Shown piece by piece: positions 8,101-14,901 of a stretch of 22,594 bases of DNA (position 1 is its first letter; each line of letters begins with the position of its first letter). The notes beneath the pieces were generated by a model. It saw only the letters and a list, made by a program, of their open reading frames with translations, searched no databases and was not told the DNA's origin. This stretch comes from a virus. The position numbers and the translations under genes are program-made. The stretch spans positions 1 to 22,594 of the IMG/VR virus record IMGVR_UViG_3300042696_000035. One strand, 5' to 3'.

Positions 8101-8839
8101 GGTAATTCGTTATTCTTGGGTCGTTTAGGGCATCAGTGTCAATCGCCAGTACAAAGCATCTTGCGGTATGCGATTTGCCGTTGCTATCGGTGACCGTAAG
8201 CGATACCCAGTAGCTTCCAGGCTCAAAGGTTGCGGTGATAACCGCACTGGCAGAAGTACCAACCGTAATCGTGCCACCGTCCACGTCCCAAGCATAGGTG
8301 CTAATCGTCGCCCCATCCGCCATCGCATAGCTTAGGTCTGCGCCACCTGCAGGAAATTGAACGGTAAGAAGCCCAGTGCCAGAGTCGACCATCCCCGCTG
8401 TGGATGGCCCAGTATTCGCCACAGGGGGTAACTTCGTATTAAAGTCGCCAACCTCAACCGTGCCATCCTTATAGTCTGTGCCAGTGCCATTGTCGGAGAA
8501 GAATGGTATCTTAGCCCAAGGACGGTAATCCTTAAGCACCGTAATATAAGCGTTATCCTGCACGTCCAAAAGCCCATCCTGAGTACCCCTGCTCGTCCTA
8601 GGCAAGGGAAGAGTGGCTGAGCCTGGGGTTCCCTTTACCCTGGTTCTACCTAAGTCGTCCCCACCCTCTGTGCTTCCTAAGAGAACCGTCATATCCTCAA
8701 GAATATCGGTGTATGCGCCAAGAGTCACGTTATCAAAGCTGATAGACGTGAGAGGGTAGCTGATTAAGGCCATATCCACCCTGGCTTTGAAAACAGCAAC
8801 CGGCGTATGAAGATAGAGGCTAGGATTTGGATTAAACAC
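5177..8839 (-). CDS. Tail-tip hub protein with PKD domain and Asp-box repeats
   Basis: This encodes 1220 aa. The GTG at 8839 directly follows the previous stop (TAAGTG), with GAGGAA as ribosome site. The N-terminal 130 residues and residues about 240-620 look like a tail-tip or baseplate hub. Between them, about 158-232, is a PKD-type Ig-like module ('ISTYAWDVDGGT', 'FEPGSYWVSLTVTDSNG'). After a Pro-rich linker, residues 660-1220 contain Asp-box motifs SLDGGVTW (779-786), TTDWGATW (836-843), SSDAGDTW (1146-1153) and a weaker SDDNGATL (1190-1197). Together these indicate a beta-propeller of the sialidase/BNR type. A beta-rich insertion (about 868-1045) splits the propeller. Likely function is host-surface recognition at the tail tip. 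Glycosidase activity is not shown, because Asp boxes are structural. Its length and gene order after the tape measure fit a Tal-like protein. Confidence 0.75.
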   Translation of the reverse strand: MFNPNPSLYLHTPVAVFKARVDMALISYPLTSISFDNVTLGAYTDILEDMTVLLGSTEGGDDLGRTRVKGTPGSATLPLPRTSRGTQDGLLDVQDNAYITVLKDYRPWAKIPFFSDNGTGTDYKDGTVEVGDFNTKLPPVANTGPSTAGMVDSGTGLLTVQFPAGGADLSYAMADGATISTYAWDVDGGTITVGTSASAVITATFEPGSYWVSLTVTDSNGKSHTARCFVLAIDTDALNDPRITNYQVQQSLQRQGQTLELVIYENLSRTAYPDGTLVLFWWDEPSSATDRSHIKFFGWLDTESYSIGRSKLGIKRTTTLHASDIGGWLNMLPGFAQALYRSEELDAHGNPISPWSYMPSLDMAKALWYLLFWHSTALGIADYFFPSDLADYDTMRLDGGANTLFQQVADMAQKVVPDHYVAVNSKGQINIQRDWRLDDVADRPAVAVAITESYWNELSVEYNRHPKYHVLRSGAVQVSTDWITVNGEDTLPLIFSVAPGDTAAFGQGPTEQAENEGLAISQTALNLCEGHRWAMLNSYWGSFSFTDPTRSLFWDYEPALFNRVSLSWASTYAPFREIPFTTAYGMIESVQATYTTDKRGSAIKVQVNFTKEESGYPATTHIPDDTEPVGYEPVVVIPPPDSGLTPSQDLVALIGQYDIYRTTDFTTPSGSGGPTWATVNITGSEEILTWAVDPFSPAYVSGSGAVNGFVATADNVYRVSDIFGTVVVNAIVEFATTAQWRTIQASFGTYFSSGLNPWLICVSYYGSAVGHTGTYATYSLDGGVTWADEVLISASYDSGGAINPIGLYCSPKTPGLGYTIAHSATANPATALPYITTDWGATWTQISNSENPSYPLPTFGQFIDTNDTTTTTHAYTELARRPSASISRSSSGTPGATVQYADSLGISPPANAKRITIAGTFQGYHENHGFGATGYSFSFFKNGTFVTRTTISDTNNGLTGDSQDYSRSFVFQYDFSDYVAHDWPDNRDIIEADPSPADSDFAIYFRISIQSNATISYVASASLSLTVTEIVLDDGTTYVPTAPGTIVPLNGMAGEIHLPWENNDAEDVFYSGQLDRTGNRQFALIRAVAGTVDDVSPNDGSKDYGVNAGHFSVRCHDSDRNLVLAAVTGNDASASSSGDKQGVYFSSDAGDTWSAVVAPTTGTVPYQAAFGGSLDGTVLIWGPAQYVSFSDDNGATLDSRAGNLSSLSATKTIGICGGPS

Positions 8840-9241
8840 TTAGGGTTCCTCTAATGGCTCAAGGTCCACAACGTAAACCGCAATACCTCTGGGAAAAAAG
8901 TTCTCCCATTTCGCATCTTGCCCCATTTCAGGTAGTTGGGCAACCCCGTTAAACCTTTGCCACTGCATACGAGTATTGCGAACATAAACGGTTACATCGT
9001 AATGGTCATGTTTGCCATTGTCAGTGTCCAGGAAAAACGAATACAGGATTGTGCCATCGTACTCATCTTCGTCTTCGGCAAAGTCGAAATGAAAACACGT
9101 ATAAAGCCCAAGGTCGTTAACATTGCCATTAACGCTGTACTCCCTGTCAACAGGCGCAACAGGGTCATGTCTGCATTTTATAGCAGAGAGGTTAACCAAG
9201 GGAACGTTATGTCCAGTACCTACTTTTGGATAAGTTGGCAT
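8840..9241 (-). CDS. Small tail-tip protein, candidate distal tail component
   Basis: This encodes 133 aa lying between the tape measure and the large tail-tip gene, where siphoviruses normally encode the distal tail protein. The sequence is beta-strand-like and acidic in the centre ('FDFAEDEDEYDGTILYSFF', 'HYDVTVYVRNTRMQWQRF'), ending 'AVYVVDLEPLEEP'. It is much shorter than typical distal tail proteins (over 200 aa), so it may be a reduced form or an unrelated tip component. GGAGG overlaps the end of the upstream gene and is about 13 bases from the ATG, longer than usual. The stop touches the next GTG with no gap. Structural role is inferred from position. Confidence 0.6.
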   Translation of the reverse strand: MPTYPKVGTGHNVPLVNLSAIKCRHDPVAPVDREYSVNGNVNDLGLYTCFHFDFAEDEDEYDGTILYSFFLDTDNGKHDHYDVTVYVRNTRMQWQRFNGVAQLPEMGQDAKWENFFPRGIAVYVVDLEPLEEP

Positions 9242-9246
9242 TTTAG

Positions 9247-12200
9247 TTACGCAGCCTCCAGCGCATCTATAATCATATCCTCAATCATCTTCCCGACCAT
9301 CATCTCCATCCCAGGAGTAGCGGTTACCTGAAATGCGCCAGCGTGAATCTCAACCACCTTACTACTACTGCTATGACTGGAATTAGAGGCAACCAAGGCT
9401 CTTGGCATTACAAACTCACCAGCGTGGAGCATTGCGATTCCAGTCTTGGGAACATAACCGCCAGAAGCGTATTGCGGGATACTAGGCCCTAGTTTGGTGG
9501 AGTTCTCACCTTTGGGAATCTGGTTCTCAATACCGATTGTCTTCTCCATCTTGTCCAGGTATTTGTCGAACCACTCCTCCATCTTCTTGTCCCTGGCTTC
9601 CAGTTTCTCCTGATAACCCTTCACATAGATACCAACAGCGGTCAAGTCCTTCTGGAGCGCATCGTTTAGCTCTGTGATACGGTCTTGTTCTTCGGTGTCA
9701 ATCTGCGTCATCTTCTCATCATGGACACGTTTCGCTTCGGCAATCTCATCGTCATGGTCCTCCTTGGCTCTCGCCAGAGCAATCGCCCTATCCGCATCAG
9801 CGTCATCCTGCTGCTGCTTATAGTTGAAGGCCATGTCCTCCAGACGCTTTTTGTCTTCCTTGTGTGCCTGGTCAAGCCTGTCTTTGGCAGCGTCTTTCGC
9901 ATCCTGAATTTGGAGAGCCAGGGCATCCTTCGCATCCTGAACCTGCTGCTCATGGTCTTTCTTGCGCTGCTTCCTGTCTTCGTTGGCACTGAGCCTTTCA
10001 TCCAAAAGCGCAACAGCGTCCAGTTGTCCAGCGGATTTCAGCATCGCCAAACGGTGCTGCTTATTCGCCCTTTCTTCCTGTTCACGGAAGTCTCTTTCGT
10101 TTTTCGCCAAAGACAGGTTACTGTCTCTTTGCATCTTGCCAATAGACTTATTTAGTTCATCTTGCGCTTGTGTGTCCCTGTCACTGGCATCTGCAATCGC
10201 ATCTGAAACCGATTTATTGTAGTCCCTTAAGCCTCTAGCCCTGCTTCTCTCATAGTCCTCAGCTTCACGGAGTCTTGACTTATTGTAGTTCTTCTCCATG
10301 CTCGCCATTGACTGGTTGAAGTTGCGGTTTTCATCCTCCCTTTGGCGATTAAACTGTTTCTCAGTAGCCGCAATTGCATCATAGGCTTGGCCGATGACAT
10401 CGTATTGTGCTTGACTGAAGCGAGGCTGAACTGGGCCTGGGCCTGTTGGCGAGCCACCATGATAACGAGTTTGTGAGCCAGCACCAGCACCCAAAGCACC
10501 AGATAAGAGGAGACTGGCATTATATGCGCCATAATCGTTACCGAAGCCAGCCAAACGTGCAGTAAATGGGTCAAAGAACTTGCCAAACGCATTGTTTTTT
10601 CCTAGCATTCTAGGCGTGAACTCAGAACCCAGTAAGCCAGATTTTAGCCAGTTTGGAGAGCGTGAAATGAGGTTGCCCAAACCGAAGGGTAAAGTTTCAA
10701 AGCCGCCCTTCTTAGTGGCTTCTGGAGGAGCAGACATCTTCTCCAAAATATCGGCAATCCCACCCAAGAACTGGTTAATAGGAGACTTTGAGTTTTTGCC
10801 CATTGCCAGGAATAAGTCATCCCAGGCAGCAGCCAGTTTCTCTAGGCCGGTTGCTTGACCCTCAAGGGTCTTGGACAGCTTCCCGTATTTCTCATCCAGC
10901 AATTGAAGAACAGCTTCGCCAAAGGCTTGTTCCCTGACCCAACCCTTGTTATTCTTTCGCAACTGCTCAATACGGTCATCGACTTCCTTGATGCCTAAGC
11001 CGATTTGGTCGAGCCTTTTCTTACTGGTATTGCTAATGGCAAGCTGGACATCTTGGGTAACCTCTTCTTGAGGTCTGCCCAAAGCAATGCTTGCGCCTCT
11101 GACGCCTCTGGTCACCCTTCCCAGTTCTGTAGTGGTCTTAGCAAAACCAGTAGCCAAGAGGCGTGTTACAGCAGCCAACTGGTCGGTTTTGGAAACCGCA
11201 CCACCCGAATCCTTATTGTATTCCTTGAGAAGATTATTTAGCTTCTCTTGACCACCCGCCAAGGCAGAAGCAGCTTTCATCTGACGCTCATAGGCAGTAG
11301 CTTGCTTATCCGCCTCAATCAACGCTTGCCCCGCATTGACAAGCGCATAGCCTCCCACTCCAACCCCCAAAGCTGAAGCGACTCCACCAATCAGAGAGCC
11401 GGTTACACCACCACCTCCCGCACCAAGAAGCCTACGAAAGATTCCACCAATACCGCCAGTGGGAGGTTTTGCTCCACCACCAACAGCATAGCTGGCAACG
11501 TTCTTATTAATTCCAGCCGCATTAAGCTGTGATAGGAACTGCTCCTCAAGGCTCTTACCTTCTGCAAATAGTTGTTGGCGACCAGCAGCAGCAGTATTGC
11601 CGGTAATCGCAGCCAAGATTCCCTTTTGTTGACCGACAGGAAGACCCTGAACACGCTTTGTAATCGCCGCTAGAAGCTTTTGGTCTTGACCTTCCAGTCC
11701 CACTCTAGCCTTATCCGCAGCAGCGACTTGTCTGGCGGTATCTAACGCCTGTTTTCTCTCCTCATTGTTCCTGGCTTTATCCGCCTCAAACAATTGTTTT
11801 TCTACGGATAAGCGTTCCTTTAGGAATTCCTTATCGGCTTTTTGCTTGGCTTTGTTGGCTAGATTTGCCCCAAGAATCTCTTCTCTTGCTCTAGCTTTAT
11901 CAGCCTGAAACAATTGACTTTCAATAGAGAGTTTCTCTTTGGCTTCTTGTTTGGCCTGAGCAATGGCAACCGTATCCTTACCGCCAAAAGAAACTGGAAG
12001 CTGACCACCACCAACCAGATATTTGGTTTCAGCAGCATTAAATTGTTGAGAAAGCTGGCGAGCTATGGCCTCTTTACTAGTAAGACCCATATCCCGATAA
12101 GCAGAACGCACATCTGCGAGCCTCTGACCTCCAGTTGCAGCAACAACCCTCTGTCTCACATCTGGAGAAAGACCCATCGTGCGATTCAAAACAGACGCTA

Positions 12201-12636
12201 ACCTCTGCGCATCTCGTTGTTCTTCGGTAGCTGCTTGTCTGCGAATGTCTCTGGCTCTGCTGTTATAATCCTTTAACATCGCCAAATCTTTAGCATAACC
12301 AGCACGCTTCTGGTCTGTTAATCTCTGCTGAACGCCTCTAGTCTCGGTGTTTTTGCCCAGTTGCTCTGTTGTCTGAATTTTTGCGGATGCAGACTCCTGC
12401 GCTTTAGCCAAATTAGTTTTGGCTATCTCCAGTCGCTTCTCCAGGTTTGAAGCAGCCTGAGCAGCCTTCGCCATATTCTTTTCAGAGGTAGAGGAAAGCC
12501 GACCCATAGCGGTTTCAAAGGTAGCAGCAAGCTTCTCAACCTTCTTTTCAAGGTTGGCGATTGCACTAGTCGCTTGTTGCGCCCCTTGATTAACCCCGCT
12601 GACATTTAGACTCAGGTCAATTTCATTGTCCGCCAT
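9247..12636 (-). CDS. Tail tape measure protein
   Basis: This encodes 1129 aa, the only gene of such length with long coiled coils between the chaperones and tail tip. Residues 20-130 and 220-310 are charged helices. Two copies of a segment like 'EKLSIESQLFQADKARA' lie at about 234-256 and 274-296. A Gly/Ala-rich hydrophobic stretch (about 393-440) could cross or perturb the host membrane. Residues 765-1030 are a second, very charged coiled coil. The C-terminus has the typical tape-measure signature 'YASGGYVPKTGIAMLHAGEF' (1056-1075). By the usual rule of about 1.5 angstrom per residue, the tail would be near 170 nm. It overlaps the upstream chaperone by 14 nt, with AGGAG repeats as ribosome site. 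No peptidase or lysozyme motif was noticed. Confidence 0.93.
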   Translation of the reverse strand: MADNEIDLSLNVSGVNQGAQQATSAIANLEKKVEKLAATFETAMGRLSSTSEKNMAKAAQAASNLEKRLEIAKTNLAKAQESASAKIQTTEQLGKNTETRGVQQRLTDQKRAGYAKDLAMLKDYNSRARDIRRQAATEEQRDAQRLASVLNRTMGLSPDVRQRVVAATGGQRLADVRSAYRDMGLTSKEAIARQLSQQFNAAETKYLVGGGQLPVSFGGKDTVAIAQAKQEAKEKLSIESQLFQADKARAREEILGANLANKAKQKADKEFLKERLSVEKQLFEADKARNNEERKQALDTARQVAAADKARVGLEGQDQKLLAAITKRVQGLPVGQQKGILAAITGNTAAAGRQQLFAEGKSLEEQFLSQLNAAGINKNVASYAVGGGAKPPTGGIGGIFRRLLGAGGGGVTGSLIGGVASALGVGVGGYALVNAGQALIEADKQATAYERQMKAASALAGGQEKLNNLLKEYNKDSGGAVSKTDQLAAVTRLLATGFAKTTTELGRVTRGVRGASIALGRPQEEVTQDVQLAISNTSKKRLDQIGLGIKEVDDRIEQLRKNNKGWVREQAFGEAVLQLLDEKYGKLSKTLEGQATGLEKLAAAWDDLFLAMGKNSKSPINQFLGGIADILEKMSAPPEATKKGGFETLPFGLGNLISRSPNWLKSGLLGSEFTPRMLGKNNAFGKFFDPFTARLAGFGNDYGAYNASLLLSGALGAGAGSQTRYHGGSPTGPGPVQPRFSQAQYDVIGQAYDAIAATEKQFNRQREDENRNFNQSMASMEKNYNKSRLREAEDYERSRARGLRDYNKSVSDAIADASDRDTQAQDELNKSIGKMQRDSNLSLAKNERDFREQEERANKQHRLAMLKSAGQLDAVALLDERLSANEDRKQRKKDHEQQVQDAKDALALQIQDAKDAAKDRLDQAHKEDKKRLEDMAFNYKQQQDDADADRAIALARAKEDHDDEIAEAKRVHDEKMTQIDTEEQDRITELNDALQKDLTAVGIYVKGYQEKLEARDKKMEEWFDKYLDKMEKTIGIENQIPKGENSTKLGPSIPQYASGGYVPKTGIAMLHAGEFVMPRALVASNSSHSSSSKVVEIHAGAFQVTATPGMEMMVGKMIEDMIIDALEAA

Positions 12637-12955
12637 CCGGCTCCTCCTTCTCCTCTTTCACAGGTGGCCTATACTCCCATCTGCGAATTAGTCCCCTGCT
12701 GCGCCCTATCCAGGAAGCCAAAACCGCAAAGGGGTTGCCCGTGTACTGCGCTTCCGGCTGTGGCGCATTCAACAAAAAGTCCTCAGACAACAAACGTGCC
12801 AAGGTGTATTTGGGTACATGCTTTTCCCATTTCCCCGTTCCTACCTTGACACGCTCATTGAGTGCGTTTTCTATTGTGATTCCAAACCAGGTAATTGCGG
12901 TATCAAACATCCATGCCGTCAACTCATCCTCTATGTGAAGAAGCTCTGACGGCAT
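12623..12955 (-). CDS. Tail assembly chaperone, second frame (gpT-like)
   Basis: This reads as 110 aa from ATG 12955 (MPSELLHIEDELTAW...), but no good Shine-Dalgarno precedes that ATG. The frame is open upstream to at least 13075 and overlaps the end of the first chaperone. It is therefore likely made, at least partly, as a C-terminal extension of that protein by frameshifting, as for lambda G-GT. Going from the first frame to this one needs a +1 (or -2) shift. An ATG at 12994 is another possible independent start. The sequence has helices and Trp-rich parts ('TAWMFDTAITWFGITIENAL', 'PFAVLASWIGRSRGLIRRWE') and an acidic end. The expected role is keeping the tape measure soluble during tail assembly. 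Confidence 0.65.
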   Translation of the reverse strand: MPSELLHIEDELTAWMFDTAITWFGITIENALNERVKVGTGKWEKHVPKYTLARLLSEDFLLNAPQPEAQYTGNPFAVLASWIGRSRGLIRRWEYRPPVKEEKEEPDGGQ

Positions 12956-12965
12956 CTTCCCGTAC

Positions 12966-13016
12966 TTAGTCGCTCTCACCCACGTTGTCCACATCAACGT
13001 CTTCGTCTGAACGAAA
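12966..13016 (-). other. Candidate programmed +1 frameshift region
   Basis: The first chaperone frame ends at TAA 12966-12968, and the second frame is open across this whole segment. Two sites allow a +1 slip. One is TTT-C at 13016-13013, where the Phe tRNA could re-pair on TTC. The other is GAC-TAA-G at the stop itself, where skipping one base gives GAC-AAG and continues 'KYGKMPSELL'. No lambda-type GGGAAAG heptamer is visible. The site is inferred from frame geometry and the known habit of this gene pair, not from a recognised consensus. Confidence 0.4.
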
Positions 13017-13400
13017 GGTTGCGAGGATTTCCGCTGGCAGTAGTGCCAAACGGAAAATCCATCGCTTCTCTCCAATCGTTAGCTCTGTCATTAGATACTG
13101 GCACTGGTCAGCCAAGGCATTCTGGACAACCAGTTCGATAGCAGCGAGATGGGCGAGAGCAGCCTTCTGGCTCTCAACATTCGCATCAATAAAACCTCTC
13201 GCATCCTCATCTGAGATGTTGGAGTAGATAGATTTAATCGCCAAAGGGGTCAGAATATCGGGAACCTTCCCCTCTGATAAGAGCTTCCCTAAGCTGATTT
13301 GCTTTAGGGTTACAGGTCGCCCAGTGCTAGGAATGATAATTTCCTTGCCATTGCGGCGGAACTCCGCTAGAGCTTCTACTGTGGTTGGTTGGTCAGACAT
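12966..13400 (-). CDS. Tail assembly chaperone, first frame (gpG-like)
   Basis: This encodes 144 aa between the tail tube and tape measure genes. The N-terminal part ('EIIIPSTGRPVTLKQISLGK' then 'LLSEGKVPDILTPL') follows the pattern of siphoviral tail assembly chaperones, where a short beta element precedes 'IPNPL'-type sequence. The middle is helical ('AALAHLAAIELVVQNAL'), and 'FRLALLPAEILATFRSDED' leads into an acidic end. AGGAGA precedes the ATG at 13400. These proteins bind the tape measure and recruit tail tube subunits but are not in the virion. Neighbour order and the overlapping second frame support the assignment more strongly than sequence alone. Confidence 0.75.
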   Translation of the reverse strand: MSDQPTTVEALAEFRRNGKEIIIPSTGRPVTLKQISLGKLLSEGKVPDILTPLAIKSIYSNISDEDARGFIDANVESQKAALAHLAAIELVVQNALADQCQYLMTELTIGEKRWIFRLALLPAEILATFRSDEDVDVDNVGESD

Positions 13401-13415
13401 GATACTCTCCTGAAA

Positions 13416-13973
13416 TTAGCTAACTTGTGCGATGTCGGCAGGTGGGATTACGGTAATGTCAACATCTGTTGGATGGGTAATGAAGTTGGCAAGCCCCCAG
13501 GTTTCATCGGGAACGGCCTGAACCGTAACCTCTGGAGTTGTGAAAGCCCCAAACTCACCTTGGAAGAGGACAAAATCAGACATAATCTTGCACTTGGGGA
13601 TAAACACCCAAGTATCGCCCGCTTCTTCGGATAGGGATTTGATAATCGCCCCAAAATAGGGCATCTTCTCCCCACCTTCAAACTGAAGCTGTTTAACGCT
13701 GCTGATGGTGGTCACAGAAAGGCCGGTGAGAATCGCCCACATACTGGGGTTCATACCCACAAAGCGCATCTGCAATTGCACACCAGTCAAACGACTACCA
13801 GCGGCGACAATCGTATCATCGCCATTCGCAATCGCACTGATAACCTGCATCGTTGCCTGGGCCATTTGAATGCCCATGATGTCGGTTAGAGTGCCGTAGG
13901 TATTGGTTGCTGTCCAAGAAGCAACCTTTGCATCGTGAATACCAAACTGTGGCGCACCCTGGTCAAAACCCAT
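13416..13973 (-). CDS. Major tail (tube) protein
   Basis: This encodes 185 aa. AAGGAG eight bases before the ATG gives a strong start. The sequence is beta-rich with the features of siphoviral tube subunits: an early 'FGIHDAKVASWT' strand region, 'GIQMAQATMQVISA', and then 'GSRLTGVQLQMRFVGMNPSM' followed by 'WAILTG', the stretch that in this fold lies around the central helix and tube lumen. The later part ('VFIPKCKIMSDFVLFQGEF') fits the second half of the sandwich. It would polymerise as hexameric rings around the tape measure protein. No Ig-like decoration domain is appended. Position directly upstream of the chaperone pair agrees. Confidence 0.82.
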   Translation of the reverse strand: MGFDQGAPQFGIHDAKVASWTATNTYGTLTDIMGIQMAQATMQVISAIANGDDTIVAAGSRLTGVQLQMRFVGMNPSMWAILTGLSVTTISSVKQLQFEGGEKMPYFGAIIKSLSEEAGDTWVFIPKCKIMSDFVLFQGEFGAFTTPEVTVQAVPDETWGLANFITHPTDVDITVIPPADIAQVS

Positions 13974-13989
13974 TCTTCCATCTCCTTAA

Positions 13990-14901
13990 CTAATAATCAC
14001 TGTACGTTACTCTACCATGTTTGCGGTAAGTTCTCTTGTTTGCTGACCTCTTGGTTAAGCGTTCTGGAGTACCATAGGGACGATATTCTGGTACGCTTCT
14101 TCCCCTAGCATTTCTAGCTGAAGCCTGAGCAAAATACGATTCGGGGAAAGCTAGTCTCTGCAGTATATCAGTTTCCTGTTCTGTAATCGAGAGGTTTCTA
14201 TACTGAACCAAGTTCAGCATTTGCTTGACCTTGCCCACTGTTTTTGGATACCAGTAGGCGATTGCCGGAGCGATGATGCTGTACCTGCCTCCCATTCCCA
14301 CCTCTAACCAAATCGCATAAGTCAGGTCTTTAGGGTTTCTGTATCTTAGAACCAGGCTCCCAATAGGGATTATATTTGGCTGATTGTTTTGTTGATAGGC
14401 TAATGCAGCAGACTGTTCAGGAGGCAAGATTTTGAGCTTTTGATAACTAGCCTGTTCCTTGGTTCTAGAATGGCTAATCGTATCCAAAGACTCACCATGC
14501 TTAGTGAAATACTCCTCTTCTTGCGCTCTTAGGTTTTCAATGTGCTGTCTACGCAATCTTTCGTTTTCTGCCTTTAAGCGTGCGGTATCTATCTTTTTTG
14601 CAGCACCTAATCTAGCCTGGAACTCGCTTAACGCTTTTACGTTTTCGGGATTGTCAACAGCAACGGCCTCTAGCTCTTGTCTAGCATGGTGGGTCTTTTC
14701 ATACTGACTTGGAGCCTGCTTCGCTTTAATGTCATCCGGCCTATCTCGCCAAGGCGCATTCGCTCTCATCCATGCGGTTGCTTCGGCTGCTACCTCATCC
14801 ATTGCCTTGCGAGAAACAACCAAAGAAAACTGAGTATAATTCTTTCGCAATTCATCTATCGTCCTATAGGCTTGAACTGCCCACTGATAGCTTTGCGGCA
14901 T
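13990..14901 (-). CDS. HK97 gp10-like tail completion protein with coiled-coil insertion
   Basis: This encodes 303 aa, about twice the length usual for HK97 gp10-type proteins. The family hallmarks are 'ANAPWRDR' (47-54) and 'AIWLEVGMGGRYSIIAP' (196-212). In typical members they lie about 40-60 residues apart, but here they are separated by about 140. The insertion (about 65-170) is mostly charged helix ('KIDTARLKAENERLRRQHIE') and probably a coiled coil. Residues 262-303 add a very basic tail ('RLTKRSANKRTYRKHGR'). AAGGAG at good distance supports the ATG at 14901, which overlaps the upstream glycosyltransferase by 38 nt. The family connects the tail end to the head neck. The insertion may be exposed at the neck. 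Confidence 0.7.
   Translation of the reverse strand: MPQSYQWAVQAYRTIDELRKNYTQFSLVVSRKAMDEVAAEATAWMRANAPWRDRPDDIKAKQAPSQYEKTHHARQELEAVAVDNPENVKALSEFQARLGAAKKIDTARLKAENERLRRQHIENLRAQEEEYFTKHGESLDTISHSRTKEQASYQKLKILPPEQSAALAYQQNNQPNIIPIGSLVLRYRNPKDLTYAIWLEVGMGGRYSIIAPAIAYWYPKTVGKVKQMLNLVQYRNLSITEQETDILQRLAFPESYFAQASARNARGRSVPEYRPYGTPERLTKRSANKRTYRKHGRVTYSDY

Noticed and set aside
5177-8839. Calling the Asp-box protein a sialidase
   Set aside because: Asp boxes are structural and occur in many non-enzymatic propellers; no catalytic arginine triad or Tyr/Glu pair could be identified.
9685-10155. 156-codon hydrophobic + strand frame opposite the tape measure
   Set aside because: The Leu/Phe/Val richness is the complement of Lys/Glu/Asp codons in a coiled coil, a known artefact that mimics membrane proteins.
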